Assembly (NCBI RefSeq): GCF_016735675.1
Contig: NZ_JAERSG010000005.1
Location: 248,001 to 312,000 of the forward strand
Origin: Nocardioides baculatus
GTDB lineage: Bacteria > Actinomycetota > Actinomycetes > Propionibacteriales > Nocardioidaceae
Reading direction: 5' to 3'
Length of the DNA: 64,000 bases
Under the pieces are notes generated by a model. The model worked only from the letters and a program-made list of their open reading frames with translations, searched no databases and was not told where the DNA came from. Shown here one piece after another: positions 23,723-32,040 of this stretch. The translations under genes and the position numbers were made by a program. Every line of letters starts with the position of its first letter. The first letter of the stretch is position 1.

Positions 23723-24892
23723 GTGCCCGCCGAGCCCTGGAACACCTTCCACGCCGGCGACAACCTCGACGTCCTGCCGATGCTCCCGCCGGGCTCGGTC
23801 GACGTCGTCTACACCGACCCGCCCTACAACACCGGCAACGACTTCGCGTACGCCGACCGCTTCCGCGACCACGCGGCGTGGACGGCGATGATGCGCCCGC
23901 GGCTCGCGGTCATGCGCGAGGCGCTCGCCGAGCACGGGGCGATCTTCGTCAGCATCGACGACAACGAGGTCGCGCACCTGCGACTGCTGATGGACGAGGT
24001 CTTGGGCGAGGCGAACTTCCTCGCGCAGATCGTCGTCAACCTCAACCCCAAGGGGCGCCAGCTCGGCCGGGGGTTCGCGACGAGCCACGAGTACGTCCTG
24101 GCGTACGCCCGCCACCTCCCGTCCTGCGTCGTCGAGGGGAGCTCGACCGAGGCCGTCGACGAGGGCGACTTCCCGCTGACCTCGCCGGACGGGCGCCGCT
24201 TCCGCTACCTGCCGCTGCGCAACACCAACAAGAAGTTCAACCCGGTCACCGCGCCGACGCTGCACTTCGAGCTGTACGGCGACCCGGTGACCGGACGCGT
24301 CGCCACCACCTCGTTCGACGGGAGCCGCGCGCTGACACCGGTCTTCGGCGACGGCCGGCCGGCGGTCTGGCGGTGGTCGCGACGCAAGGTCGACGAGCGC
24401 CCGGACGACCTGGAGTGCCGCGTGATCCGTGGCCGGACGGGCGAGCGGGCCGACGTCTTCCAGCGCGACTGGCTCGAGCGGGAGGGCGGGCGCCGCAAGA
24501 AGCTGCGCACCATCTGGCTGGCCGAGGAGATCGGGTCGACCGACACCGCCGTGGCCGAGCTCAAGGCCCTCGTCGGCCACGTCTTCGAGTCGCCCAAGCC
24601 GACCGGGCTCGTCCGCCGGATCCTGTCCACCGTGCCCGCCGACGCGGTCGTGCTCGACCCCTTCGCCGGCAGCGGGACCACCGGCCACGCGGTCGCCCTG
24701 GCCAACGTCGCCGACGGCGGCACCCGCCGCTGCATCAGCATCAACTCGACCGAGCCCACCCGTACGGGTTCCAACGCCCAGCTCGCCGGCCTCGCGACCG
24801 TCGCCGACATCACCCGCGCCCGCCTCGCTGCGGTCGCGGAGACCGTCGGCGGCGGGCTCGAGGTCGTGGGCAAGTCCCCGGATATCCGGTGA
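23723..24892 (+). CDS. Orphan site-specific DNA adenine-N6 methyltransferase (beta class)
   Basis: 389 residues. Catalytic motif IV DPPYNTGNDF lies near residue 32 and the SAM-binding motif I DPFAGSGTTGHAV near residue 312, the order of beta-class N6-adenine methyltransferases such as type III Mod subunits. An internal region (RYLPLRNTNKKFNP, VWRWSRRKVDE, KLRTIWLAEEIGSTD) carries the target recognition part. At 389 residues it is shorter than most Mod proteins. No Res, R or S subunit is nearby, so it is an orphan methylase, possibly epigenetic. The gene's last codons form one arm of a large inverted repeat (24870-24959). Confidence 0.88.
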   Translation: MPAEPWNTFHAGDNLDVLPMLPPGSVDVVYTDPPYNTGNDFAYADRFRDHAAWTAMMRPRLAVMREALAEHGAIFVSIDDNEVAHLRLLMDEVLGEANFLAQIVVNLNPKGRQLGRGFATSHEYVLAYARHLPSCVVEGSSTEAVDEGDFPLTSPDGRRFRYLPLRNTNKKFNPVTAPTLHFELYGDPVTGRVATTSFDGSRALTPVFGDGRPAVWRWSRRKVDERPDDLECRVIRGRTGERADVFQRDWLEREGGRRKKLRTIWLAEEIGSTDTAVAELKALVGHVFESPKPTGLVRRILSTVPADAVVLDPFAGSGTTGHAVALANVADGGTRRCISINSTEPTRTGSNAQLAGLATVADITRARLAAVAETVGGGLEVVGKSPDIR

Positions 24893-24959
24893 CCTAGCCG
24901 CTTACAGGTAGAGATCCGTACCTGTAAGCGGGCAGGTCCCCGGATATCCGGGGACTTGC
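24870..24959. terminator. Triple-hairpin inverted repeat at the methyltransferase 3' end
   Basis: A perfect 20-bp inverted repeat has arms 24870-24889 and 24940-24959. Each arm is largely itself palindromic (core CCGGATATCCGG). Between them lies a second perfect hairpin with 12-bp arms (24899-24910 and 24919-24930, CGCTTACAGGTA) and an 8-base loop. The left arm lies inside the methyltransferase coding end. It separates convergent genes and may terminate both. Confidence 0.6.
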
Positions 24960-24972
24960 GGACGGCCCGGAC

Positions 24973-26382
24973 TCAGATGCCGGCGGCCCTCTCGAGGGCC
25001 TTCAGCTCGTCGTCGAGGTACTGGAGCAGCACCTGGAGGTGGGGGACGGTGCGGCGGCAGCCCGTGAGGCCGAAGCACATCTTGCCGTCGTAGGACGTGC
25101 AGGTGATGTTGAGCGCCATCCCGTTGATCGGGATCGAGAGGGGATAGGTGCCGGTGAGCTTCGCGCCGTTCCAGTAGTGAGTCGTGCGCGGGCCGGGGAC
25201 GTTGCTGACGATGAGGTTGTACGGCGGCCGCACGACGCCCGACATCCGGAGGGCGGGGCCGAGGATGGCGGGCGCCTGACCGAGCGCGCTCATCGCGAGG
25301 ATCTGCGCGGGGGTCATCGACGAGAGCACCTCCTTGCCGTCCTTCATCGAGGTGTGGATCGCCGACAGCCGCTGGGCCGGATCCGGGAGGTGGGTGCCGA
25401 GCTGCACCATCACCGAGCCGACGGCGTTGCCGCCCTCGGCGGAGGCGAGCCCGGACTGCTTGGCGTTGAGGCCGACCGGGACCATCGAGACGAGGGTCGT
25501 GTCGGGCAGCGCGTCGAGGTCGGCGAGGTAGGTGCGCATCGCACCGCTGACCATCGCCAGCACCACGTCGTTGATCGTGGTGCCGGTGGCCTTGCCGACG
25601 CCGCGCAACCGCTCGACCGGCCAGTCCTGGGCGGCGAAGCGGCGCGAGCCGGTGATGTTCTGGTTGAGGATCGTGCGCGGTGCGTAGAGCGAGAGCGCCG
25701 AGGTCTCGTTGCGCACGGACTTGTTGAGGGTGCGGATCAGCGCACCGGGCATCCCGGCGGCCTCGGTCGCCAGCGCGAGGGCCGTACGCACCGTGGTGGC
25801 CGAGACGTCGGACAGCGAGGCGCCGCCGTCGTCCCGGCCGGGCGCCTCCTCACGAGGCGCCCGCGGTCGCATCGCCCACGGCGCGGGCATGTTGCGCTCG
25901 TCGGGGTCGGTCGACAGAACGCTCGCGAGCAGCCGCATCGCCGAGACGCCGTCGACGAGGGCGTGGTGGGTCTTGGTGTACATCGCGACGCGGCCGTCGC
26001 GCAGGCCCTCGATGACGGTGGCCTCCCACAGCGGCCGCTCCCACGCGAGCCGGGTGCTGTGCAGGCGCGAGCAGAGCTCGAGGAGCTCGCGGATCCGGCC
26101 GGGCCTGGGCAGTGCGCTGTGGCGGACGTGGTGCTCGATGTCGAACTGGTCGTCGGGCTGCCACACCAGCTGGCCCGCCGTACGCGCGGAGCGGTGCGGG
26201 TGCTTGAGGAAGAGCGGCGCGATCTGCTCGACGTCGCGCATCTGCTCGTACATCTCACGGACGTAGTTGCGCCCCGCGCCCTCGGGCTTCTCGAACAGCT
26301 GGAGTCCGCCGACGTGCATCGGCATGTTGCGGTTCTCGGCGAGCAGGAACCCGGTTGCGGTCGGGTCGATCGGGTTCACCAC
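24973..26382 (-). CDS. Wax ester synthase/diacylglycerol acyltransferase (WS/DGAT)
   Basis: 469 residues from GTG 26382, with GAGGAG 6-7 bp upstream; GTG 26379 is an equal alternative. The start NPIDPTATGFLLAENRNMPMH is typical. The catalytic HHxxxDG motif appears as HHALVDG (about residue 138-144). Later family motifs include NDVVLAMVSGAMRTYL, SMVPVGLN and NLIVSNVPGPR. The enzyme transfers acyl-CoA to diacylglycerol or fatty alcohol, making storage triacylglycerols or wax esters at the membrane or lipid bodies, a trait of many actinobacteria. It precedes a GCS2-type ligase gene on the same strand in gene order, separated by a terminator hairpin. Confidence 0.93.
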   Translation of the reverse strand: MVNPIDPTATGFLLAENRNMPMHVGGLQLFEKPEGAGRNYVREMYEQMRDVEQIAPLFLKHPHRSARTAGQLVWQPDDQFDIEHHVRHSALPRPGRIRELLELCSRLHSTRLAWERPLWEATVIEGLRDGRVAMYTKTHHALVDGVSAMRLLASVLSTDPDERNMPAPWAMRPRAPREEAPGRDDGGASLSDVSATTVRTALALATEAAGMPGALIRTLNKSVRNETSALSLYAPRTILNQNITGSRRFAAQDWPVERLRGVGKATGTTINDVVLAMVSGAMRTYLADLDALPDTTLVSMVPVGLNAKQSGLASAEGGNAVGSVMVQLGTHLPDPAQRLSAIHTSMKDGKEVLSSMTPAQILAMSALGQAPAILGPALRMSGVVRPPYNLIVSNVPGPRTTHYWNGAKLTGTYPLSIPINGMALNITCTSYDGKMCFGLTGCRRTVPHLQVLLQYLDDELKALERAAGI

Positions 26383-26437
26383 GGCGTACTCCTCAAATTC
26401 CCCGGGTCGGGAGCGTCCGGGCATCCTCTCGCCCGGT

Positions 26438-26469
26438 GACGACCGCCACAAGGGAGGGTGGCGGTCGTC
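26438..26469 (-). terminator. Terminator hairpin of the GCS2-type ligase gene
   Basis: Perfect 12-bp arms GACGACCGCCAC (26438-26449) and GTGGCGGTCGTC (26458-26469) with an 8-base loop, directly after the stop codon of the minus-strand gene ending at 26470. No T-run, as common in high-GC actinobacteria. Confidence 0.65.
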
Positions 26470-27603
26470 TCAGGGATGCAGCGAGTGGTCGAGCTCCGCG
26501 ACCAGCGCGTCGACCACGGCGACCAGGTCGCCGCCGGACTCGCGGGCGACCGCGCGCTGGCGCTGGTAGGAGGCGCCACGGGTCGGGATGTCGGCGACGG
26601 TGCGCAGCTCGGCCTCGCAGCCGAGCCGGCGGGCCACCGGCGTGAGCCGCTCGAGCAGGTCGTCGAGGTCGTCGGTCACCAGCCGCTCGCGGTTGCGGTC
26701 GTCGAGGATGACGATCGCCTCGAGGCCGTAGCGCGCGGCGCGCCACTTGTTCTCCTGCACCTGCCACGGCGGCATCGTCGGCAGCGCCTCACCGTCGGCG
26801 AGCCGGGTGTCGAGGTCGACCACGAGGCAGTGCACCAGCGCGGTGAGCGCGGCGATCTCGCCGAGGTCGGACATGCCGTCGCACACCCGGTGCTCGAGCG
26901 TGCCGAGGTGCGGTGCGGGGCGGATGTCCCAGCGCACGTCGGCCATCGAGTCGATGATCCCGGTCGTCGTCTGGTCGTCGATGCACTTCTCGAACTCGGC
27001 CCACGTGTCGAACGTGAACGGCAGCCCCGCGGTCGGGAGCTGCTGGAACATCAGCGCCCGGTTGGAGGCGTAGCCGGTGTCCTGGCCGGCCCAGATCGGC
27101 GAGCTGGCCGAGAGGGCGAGGAGGTGGGGGTACGTCGTCAGCATCGACGCCAGGACCGGCATCACCCGGTCGCGCTCGGGCATCCCGACGTGCACGTGGA
27201 CGCCCCAGATCAGCATCTGTCGGCCCCACCACTGGGTCCGGTTGATCAGCTCTGCGTAGCGGTGGCCATCGGTCAGCTGCTGGTGCGACCAGTCCGCGAA
27301 GGGGTGCGACCCGGCGCCGAGCAGGTCGACGCCGAGCTCACGGGCCGCGGGCGCGACCACCGCGAGGGTCTCCCGCAGGTCGGTCACCGCCTCGCCGACG
27401 GTGTCGCAGATCCCGGTGACGATCTCGACGGTGTTGCGCAGCAGCTCCTTGTGCAGGCGGCCGGGGTCGTCGAGGCGTCCGCCGGCGAGCTCGTGCAGCT
27501 CGGAGCCGCTGCTGACGAGGTCGCGGCTCACCCGGTCGACGAGCATCAGCTCCCACTCCACGCCGAGCGTGGGCTCGGGCGACGCGTGGAAGTCGATGCG
27601 CAT
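26470..27603 (-). CDS. Glutamate-cysteine ligase family carboxylate-amine ligase (YbdK-like)
   Basis: 377 residues from ATG 27603. GCS2-family motifs: TLGVEWELMLVDR near the N-terminus (about residues 12-24), GAGSHPFADW, VHVHVGMPERD (about 133-143), then the late NKWRAARYGLEA. The fold is that of the two-domain glutamate-cysteine ligase class found in YbdK and actinobacterial relatives such as EgtA. The product may be gamma-glutamylcysteine or another gamma-glutamyl compound; mycothiol-producing actinobacteria lack classical glutathione, so the physiological role is open. No ergothioneine genes adjoin it. Confidence 0.88.
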   Translation of the reverse strand: MRIDFHASPEPTLGVEWELMLVDRVSRDLVSSGSELHELAGGRLDDPGRLHKELLRNTVEIVTGICDTVGEAVTDLRETLAVVAPAARELGVDLLGAGSHPFADWSHQQLTDGHRYAELINRTQWWGRQMLIWGVHVHVGMPERDRVMPVLASMLTTYPHLLALSASSPIWAGQDTGYASNRALMFQQLPTAGLPFTFDTWAEFEKCIDDQTTTGIIDSMADVRWDIRPAPHLGTLEHRVCDGMSDLGEIAALTALVHCLVVDLDTRLADGEALPTMPPWQVQENKWRAARYGLEAIVILDDRNRERLVTDDLDDLLERLTPVARRLGCEAELRTVADIPTRGASYQRQRAVARESGGDLVAVVDALVAELDHSLHP

Positions 27604-27674
27604 GACCCAACTCTAGGGAGCGCGCAGCGGGGCCGGATCACCCCTCTGACGGGCGGACCGCCAGCGGTGCGAGC

Positions 27675-29102
27675 ATGGCCTGCGTGGACCAGCGCGACGC
27701 CCTCACCCCGGACGACGAGCAGGCGGCCGAAGAGGCAGCCGAGGAAGCTGCCGAGCGCGCCCGCGAGGTCCACCTGACCATGGATCTCTGCCTGCGGATC
27801 GGCGAGATGCTGCTGTCCTCGGGCGCCGGTGCCGCCGACGTGACGGCGACGATGCGGTCCGTCGCCGATCACCTCGGGCTGCGCCAGGCCGAGATCGACG
27901 TGACCTTCACGGCCCTCTCGATGAACTACCAGCGCTCCGCCGACGACGTACCGGTGCTGCTCATGCGCCACGTCCAGCAGCGCGACATCGACTACGAGGA
28001 CCTGACCGCGGTCGACCACCTCGTCCGTGACCTCCTCACCGACCAGTGCGACCTCTACCTCGCGCGGTCGCGGATGGCGACGATCGTCTCGCTCGGCCAC
28101 GCGTTCCCACGCTGGGCGGTGACCGTCGCGTGGGCGGTGATGGCCGCCGCGGTCGGCGTCTTCCTCGGTGGTGGTGCGGTCGTCTCCGTCGTGGCCGCGA
28201 TCGCAGCCGCGCTGATCGACCGGGTGCAGATCCTGATGGCCCGGCGGCGGCTGCCGTTCTTCTACCTCCAGGTCGCCGGCGGCGCGATCGCGACGCTGCT
28301 GGCCGCCGGTGTCGCCGCGACGCCCGTCGACGTGGACCCGTCCCTCGCGGTGACCGCCAACATCATCCTGCTGCTCGCCGGCATCGGGCTGATGGGAGCC
28401 GTGCAGGACGCGCTCACCGGCTTCTACCTGACCGCGAGCGCACGCCTCATCGAGGCGATGATGGCGACGGCGGGCATCATCGCCGGCGTCGCGCTCGGCA
28501 TCTCGATCGCCGACGGCATCGGCCTCCGGCTCGGCCAGCTCGTCCCCGGCAAGCTGGGCAGCATCTCGGAGCTCCCCACGATCCTCGTCGGCGCGGCGGT
28601 GTCGGCGGCCGCCTTCAGCGTGGCGTCGTACGCACCCCGGCGTGCGGTGCTGCCCGTCGGCCTCATCACCGCGGTCGCGGCGACGATCTCGCAGGGCGTG
28701 GAGTACGTCGGCTTCGGCCGGGCGGCCGGCGCAGGTGCGGCCGCGTTCTTCATCGGCCTCGTGGCCTACGCCGTGGCGGGTCGCGTGCGGGTGCCGCCGC
28801 TCGTCGTCGCGGTGCCGGCGATCGTGCCATTCCTGCCCGGTCTCTCGATCTATCGCGGCCTGACGTTCCTCGCCAACGGGGGCGACGACGTGTCGCAGGG
28901 CATCCTCGCGCTGATGACCGCGATCTCCGTCGCGATCGCGCTGGCGTCCGGCGTGATCCTGGGGGAGTACGTCGCCCAGCCGCTGAAGCGCGAGGCCCGC
29001 AAGCTGGAGAGCCGGCTCTCCGGGCCGCGCCTCGTCGGCCCGTTCCGGGCGATGACGCGCAGCGAGCGGCGGGCGCTCAGGCGGACGTCGTCCGACGACT
29101 GA
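27675..29102 (+). CDS. Threonine/serine exporter family protein (ThrE-like)
   Basis: 475 residues. A cytoplasmic N-terminal domain (about 1-135; LRIGEMLLSSGAGAADVTATM) contains the conserved segment of the ThrE/YjjP family. Ten predicted membrane helices follow in two blocks, a first half (AVTVAWAVMAAAVGVFLGGG through GIIAGVALGISIADG) and a second half ending LASGVILGEYVAQPL. ThrE of Corynebacterium exports L-threonine and L-serine using the proton gradient. Full-length fusion of both halves is normal for actinobacteria. The 3' end overlaps the convergent DUF402 gene by 26 bp. Confidence 0.88.
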   Translation: MACVDQRDALTPDDEQAAEEAAEEAAERAREVHLTMDLCLRIGEMLLSSGAGAADVTATMRSVADHLGLRQAEIDVTFTALSMNYQRSADDVPVLLMRHVQQRDIDYEDLTAVDHLVRDLLTDQCDLYLARSRMATIVSLGHAFPRWAVTVAWAVMAAAVGVFLGGGAVVSVVAAIAAALIDRVQILMARRRLPFFYLQVAGGAIATLLAAGVAATPVDVDPSLAVTANIILLLAGIGLMGAVQDALTGFYLTASARLIEAMMATAGIIAGVALGISIADGIGLRLGQLVPGKLGSISELPTILVGAAVSAAAFSVASYAPRRAVLPVGLITAVAATISQGVEYVGFGRAAGAGAAAFFIGLVAYAVAGRVRVPPLVVAVPAIVPFLPGLSIYRGLTFLANGGDDVSQGILALMTAISVAIALASGVILGEYVAQPLKREARKLESRLSGPRLVGPFRAMTRSERRALRRTSSDD

Positions 29103-29649
29103 GGTCGTCGAGCCACCGCTGCGCGGTGCCGTCGTACGGCGCCCGCCCGGCGCGGACGTCCGCGAGCACCTCGTCGCAACTGGCCTGCGCCCGCTCGATG
29201 ACGTCGGCGGGATAGCCGTAGGCGACCTGGTGCTCGGCGAACTCGTCCTCGTCGTCGACGAAGATCTCGCCGGCGACGCGCCCCGCGTCTGCCGCCGCCT
29301 GGTAGACCACGGTCGGGAGCGGGTCGGCCATCCGGATCACGTCGAGGTCGAGGTCGACCGCGCGCAGCACGGCTCCGTCCCAGCGGCCGGGGGTGGCGAT
29401 GTCCACGTAGAGGTCGCACCAGATGCCGGGTGCGTGGAAGGTCGCTGCCCACCACCCGTCGGGCGTCACGAGCGTCACGCAGGCGGCCTTCGAGACCAGC
29501 TCGAGCCCCGGGCGCGTGTTGACCGTGCCCTCGGGGAACCCCAGCCACTCGCCGTGCTCGTCGGACCCGAGGTGGATGCCGTCGAACTCCCAGTGCGGCC
29601 GGTCGCCCCACTTCGTCATCTCACAACGGATCGGGGTCCCGGGCTCCAT
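29077..29649 (-). CDS. DUF402 family protein (nucleotide phosphatase-like)
   Basis: 190 residues from ATG 29649. DUF402 pattern: GDRPHWEFDGIHLGSDEHGEW, then WCDLYVDIATPGRWDG, VDLDLDVIRM and EIFVDDEDEFAEHQVAYGYP, which carry the conserved acidic residues that bind metal in FomD/Ntdp-like proteins. Relatives hydrolyse nucleoside di- or triphosphates or CMP-linked intermediates. The C-terminal helix ends in LDDLSRRTTSA. Confidence in the family is high; the substrate is unknown. The upstream gap is filled by repeat family B. Confidence 0.85.
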   Translation of the reverse strand: MEPGTPIRCEMTKWGDRPHWEFDGIHLGSDEHGEWLGFPEGTVNTRPGLELVSKAACVTLVTPDGWWAATFHAPGIWCDLYVDIATPGRWDGAVLRAVDLDLDVIRMADPLPTVVYQAAADAGRVAGEIFVDDEDEFAEHQVAYGYPADVIERAQASCDEVLADVRAGRAPYDGTAQRWLDDLSRRTTSA

Positions 29650-29666
29650 GCCCCGACCCTAGGTGA

Positions 29667-29845
29667 GTGGGACGCATGTGTTCGCGGCAGAGCTGCCGAG
29701 TGGGCCCATGTGTTCGCAGAAGAGGTGCCGAGTCGGCGCGTGTGTGCGCGAGAAAGGTGCCGAGTCGGCGCATCTGCACGGCGCGGACAAACAGATGCGC
29801 CGACTCGACCGGTCTTGGGCGTACACATGCGCCGACTCGGCGGGG
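29667..29845. repeat. Repeat family B: four forward and two inverted ~32-bp units
   Basis: Forward units begin at 29667, 29700, 29732 and 29764 (spacing 33, 32 and 32 bp), sharing the core GTGCCGAGTCGGCGCATGTG with variations. Two inverted units follow near 29792-29808 and 29823-29840 (CATGCGCCGACTCG). The array lies between the DUF402 start and the histidine kinase stop. It has the same head-to-head plan as family A but an unrelated core. Confidence 0.8.
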
Positions 29846-29856
29846 TGTACGCCCGG

Positions 29857-31272
29857 TCAGTGGGGGAGGTGGACGGTGAGGGTGGTGTCGCCCGGGGCGG
29901 TGTCGAGGGAGACCGAGCCGCCGTGGGCGGCGACGATGGCCTCGACGAGGGAGAGGCCGAGGCCGGCGCCGCCGGCGCGGGTGCGGGCGACGTCGCCGCG
30001 GACGAAGCGCTCGAAGGCGCGGGGGGCGAGCTCGGGCGGGAAGCCCGGTCCGTCGTCGTGGACCGTGAAGCCGTACGCCGTCCCGGTGACCGTGACGGTG
30101 CTGCCGGCAGGGGTGTACTTGCGGGCGTTGGTCAGCAGGTTGGTGACGACCTGGTGCAGCCGCGCCTCGTCGCCGGGGACGGTGAGCGGCGCGTCGGGCA
30201 GGGACAGCCGCCACTGGTGGTCGGGGTCGACCACTCGTGCGTCGTTGACCGCCTCGAGCAGCAGGCGGGACAGGTCGACGGGGGTGCGCTCGAGCGGTCG
30301 ACCGGCGTCGAGCCGGGCGAGCAGGAGCAGGTCCTCGACCAGGGCGGTCATCCGGGCCGACTCGGTCTCCACCTTGTCGAGCGCGGTGCCGGTCGTCTCC
30401 GGGCGCCGGCGGGCCAGCTCGGTGTAGCCGGCGATGGTGGCCAGCGGCGTACGCAGCTCGTGGGAGGCGTCCGCGACGAACTGGCGCACCTGCTGCTCGC
30501 TGCGGTGCCGCTGGTCGAGGGACGCCTCGACGTGGTCGAGCATCGTGTTGAGCGCAGCACCGACCTGGCCGACCTCGGTGCGCTCGTCGGCGAGCCGGTC
30601 GGGAACCCGCTCGGTCATCTCGATCTCGCCCGACGCGAGCGGGAGCTCGGACACGCGGTGCGCGGTGGCCGCGACCTCGCGCAGCGGCGCCACCTGGCGG
30701 CGTACGACCCAGGTCCCGACGCCGGCCGCAGCGACGACGCCGAGGATGGTGGCGAGCAGCTCGAGGCGCACCAGCTCCTCGAGCGTCTGGTCGATGCCCG
30801 ACGTGGGCAGCCCGAGGAGCTCGTAGGTCCCGTCGAAGGGACCTCGGACGAGCACCCGGTAGCTGCCCAGGCCGGGGATCCGGACGTCCTGGGGACTCTT
30901 CGAGCCGACCACGCCGGCGATGGCCGCGAGCTGCTCGGAGGTCAGCGCGGGGGTGCCGGAGTCGCCGCCGCGGATCACCTGTCCGTAGCCGGTGCCGTTC
31001 GTCGTCAGGCGGGCGAAGACCGAGCCGTAGCGCTGACCGATGTAGTCGTCGCGGTCACCGTCGTCGTCACGGATGACCGGGGGACCGCCGTCCCCGGGGC
31101 CCGGCCCGAAACCGCGCCCGACGCTCGCGCGGAGCTCGTCGTCGAGCTGGCTGCTCAGCTGGGACCGCATCGCCAGCGTGGTCGCCGTACCGATGAGGAG
31201 GGCGGTGACCGCGACGAGCAGCACCGCCACGGCGACCAGGCGGGCGGTCAGGGTCAGCGGACGGCGGGTCAT
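29857..31272 (-). CDS. Two-component sensor histidine kinase
   Basis: 471 residues from ATG 31272, overlapping the response regulator stop by four bases (ATGA). Membrane helix at about 10-32, extracytoplasmic sensor of about 130 residues with a Gly/Pro/Asp-rich stretch, second helix near 175-195, HAMP, then the H-box DASHELRTPLATIAGY (about 265-280) with the phospho-accepting His. The ATPase domain has VTNLLTNARKYTP (N-box), DDGPGFPPEL (G1) and AGLGLSLVEAIVAAHGG (G2). It phosphorylates the OmpR-type partner encoded directly upstream. The signal is unknown. It resembles the CutS/TcrY/PrrB group of actinobacterial kinases. Confidence 0.93.
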   Translation of the reverse strand: MTRRPLTLTARLVAVAVLLVAVTALLIGTATTLAMRSQLSSQLDDELRASVGRGFGPGPGDGGPPVIRDDDGDRDDYIGQRYGSVFARLTTNGTGYGQVIRGGDSGTPALTSEQLAAIAGVVGSKSPQDVRIPGLGSYRVLVRGPFDGTYELLGLPTSGIDQTLEELVRLELLATILGVVAAAGVGTWVVRRQVAPLREVAATAHRVSELPLASGEIEMTERVPDRLADERTEVGQVGAALNTMLDHVEASLDQRHRSEQQVRQFVADASHELRTPLATIAGYTELARRRPETTGTALDKVETESARMTALVEDLLLLARLDAGRPLERTPVDLSRLLLEAVNDARVVDPDHQWRLSLPDAPLTVPGDEARLHQVVTNLLTNARKYTPAGSTVTVTGTAYGFTVHDDGPGFPPELAPRAFERFVRGDVARTRAGGAGLGLSLVEAIVAAHGGSVSLDTAPGDTTLTVHLPH

Positions 31273-31982
31273 CCCGCCGGCTTCAGGACGTAGCCCGCGC
31301 CGCGCATGGTGTGGATCATCGGCTCGCGGCCGGCGTCGATCTTCTTGCGGAGGTAGGAGATGTAGAGCTCGACGACGTTGGCCTGCCCGCCGAAGTCGTA
31401 CTGCCACACCCGGTCGAGGATCTGCGCCTTGCTCAGCACGCGTCGCGGGTTGCGCATCAGGAACCGCAGCAGCTCGAACTCCGTCGCCGTGAGACCGATC
31501 TCGGTGCCCGCGCGGTGCACCTCGTGGCTGTCCTCGTCGAGCGTCAGGTCGCCGACGACGAGCACGTTGCCGGCCTCGGCCTGGGCCGCGCTGCCGCCCC
31601 GCCGGATCAGCCCGCGCAGCCGCGCCACGACCTCCTCGAGCGAGAACGGCTTGGTGACGTAGTCGTCGCCGCCCGCGGTCAGGCCGGCGATCCGGTCCTC
31701 GACGGCGTCCTTGGCGGTGAGGAAGAGGACGGGGACGTCGTTGCCGTCGGCGCGCATCCGGCGCAGCACCTCGAGGCCGTCGAAGTCGGGCAGCATGATG
31801 TCGAGCACCACGGCGTCGGGGCGGAAGTCGCGGGCGGTCGAGACGGCGTCCGTGCCGGTGTGGGCCATCGCGAGGTCCCAGCCCTCGTAGCGCAACGCCA
31901 TCGCCAGCAGCTCGGCGATGTTGACCTCGTCGTCGACCACGAGCACGCGCACGGGTGAGCCGTCGGGGCGGGTGAGGACCAT
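31269..31982 (-). CDS. OmpR-family response regulator
   Basis: 237 residues. Receiver domain with acidic pocket VLVVDDEVN (about 13-21), phospho-acceptor Asp in VVLDIMLPDFDG (about 60), Thr/Ser switch VLFLTAKD and Lys in DYVTKPFSLEEV. The C-terminal winged helix (about 140-235) includes LTATEFELLRFLMRNPRRVL and VVELYISYLRKKID, the OmpR recognition helix region. The ATG at 31982 begins the two-gene operon. Expected to bind direct repeats upstream of its targets; none could be identified with confidence. Confidence 0.94.
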   Translation of the reverse strand: MVLTRPDGSPVRVLVVDDEVNIAELLAMALRYEGWDLAMAHTGTDAVSTARDFRPDAVVLDIMLPDFDGLEVLRRMRADGNDVPVLFLTAKDAVEDRIAGLTAGGDDYVTKPFSLEEVVARLRGLIRRGGSAAQAEAGNVLVVGDLTLDEDSHEVHRAGTEIGLTATEFELLRFLMRNPRRVLSKAQILDRVWQYDFGGQANVVELYISYLRKKIDAGREPMIHTMRGAGYVLKPAG

Positions 31983-32040
31983 GGCAGCATCCTGCCGCCG
32001 ATTCCTGTGGAGTTCCTGTGCGACACCTGTCGGGCCTCGA

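Noticed and set aside
23723-24892. Type III restriction-modification system
   Set aside because: Only the methyltransferase is present; the flanking genes are a phosphodiester glycosidase and an acyltransferase.
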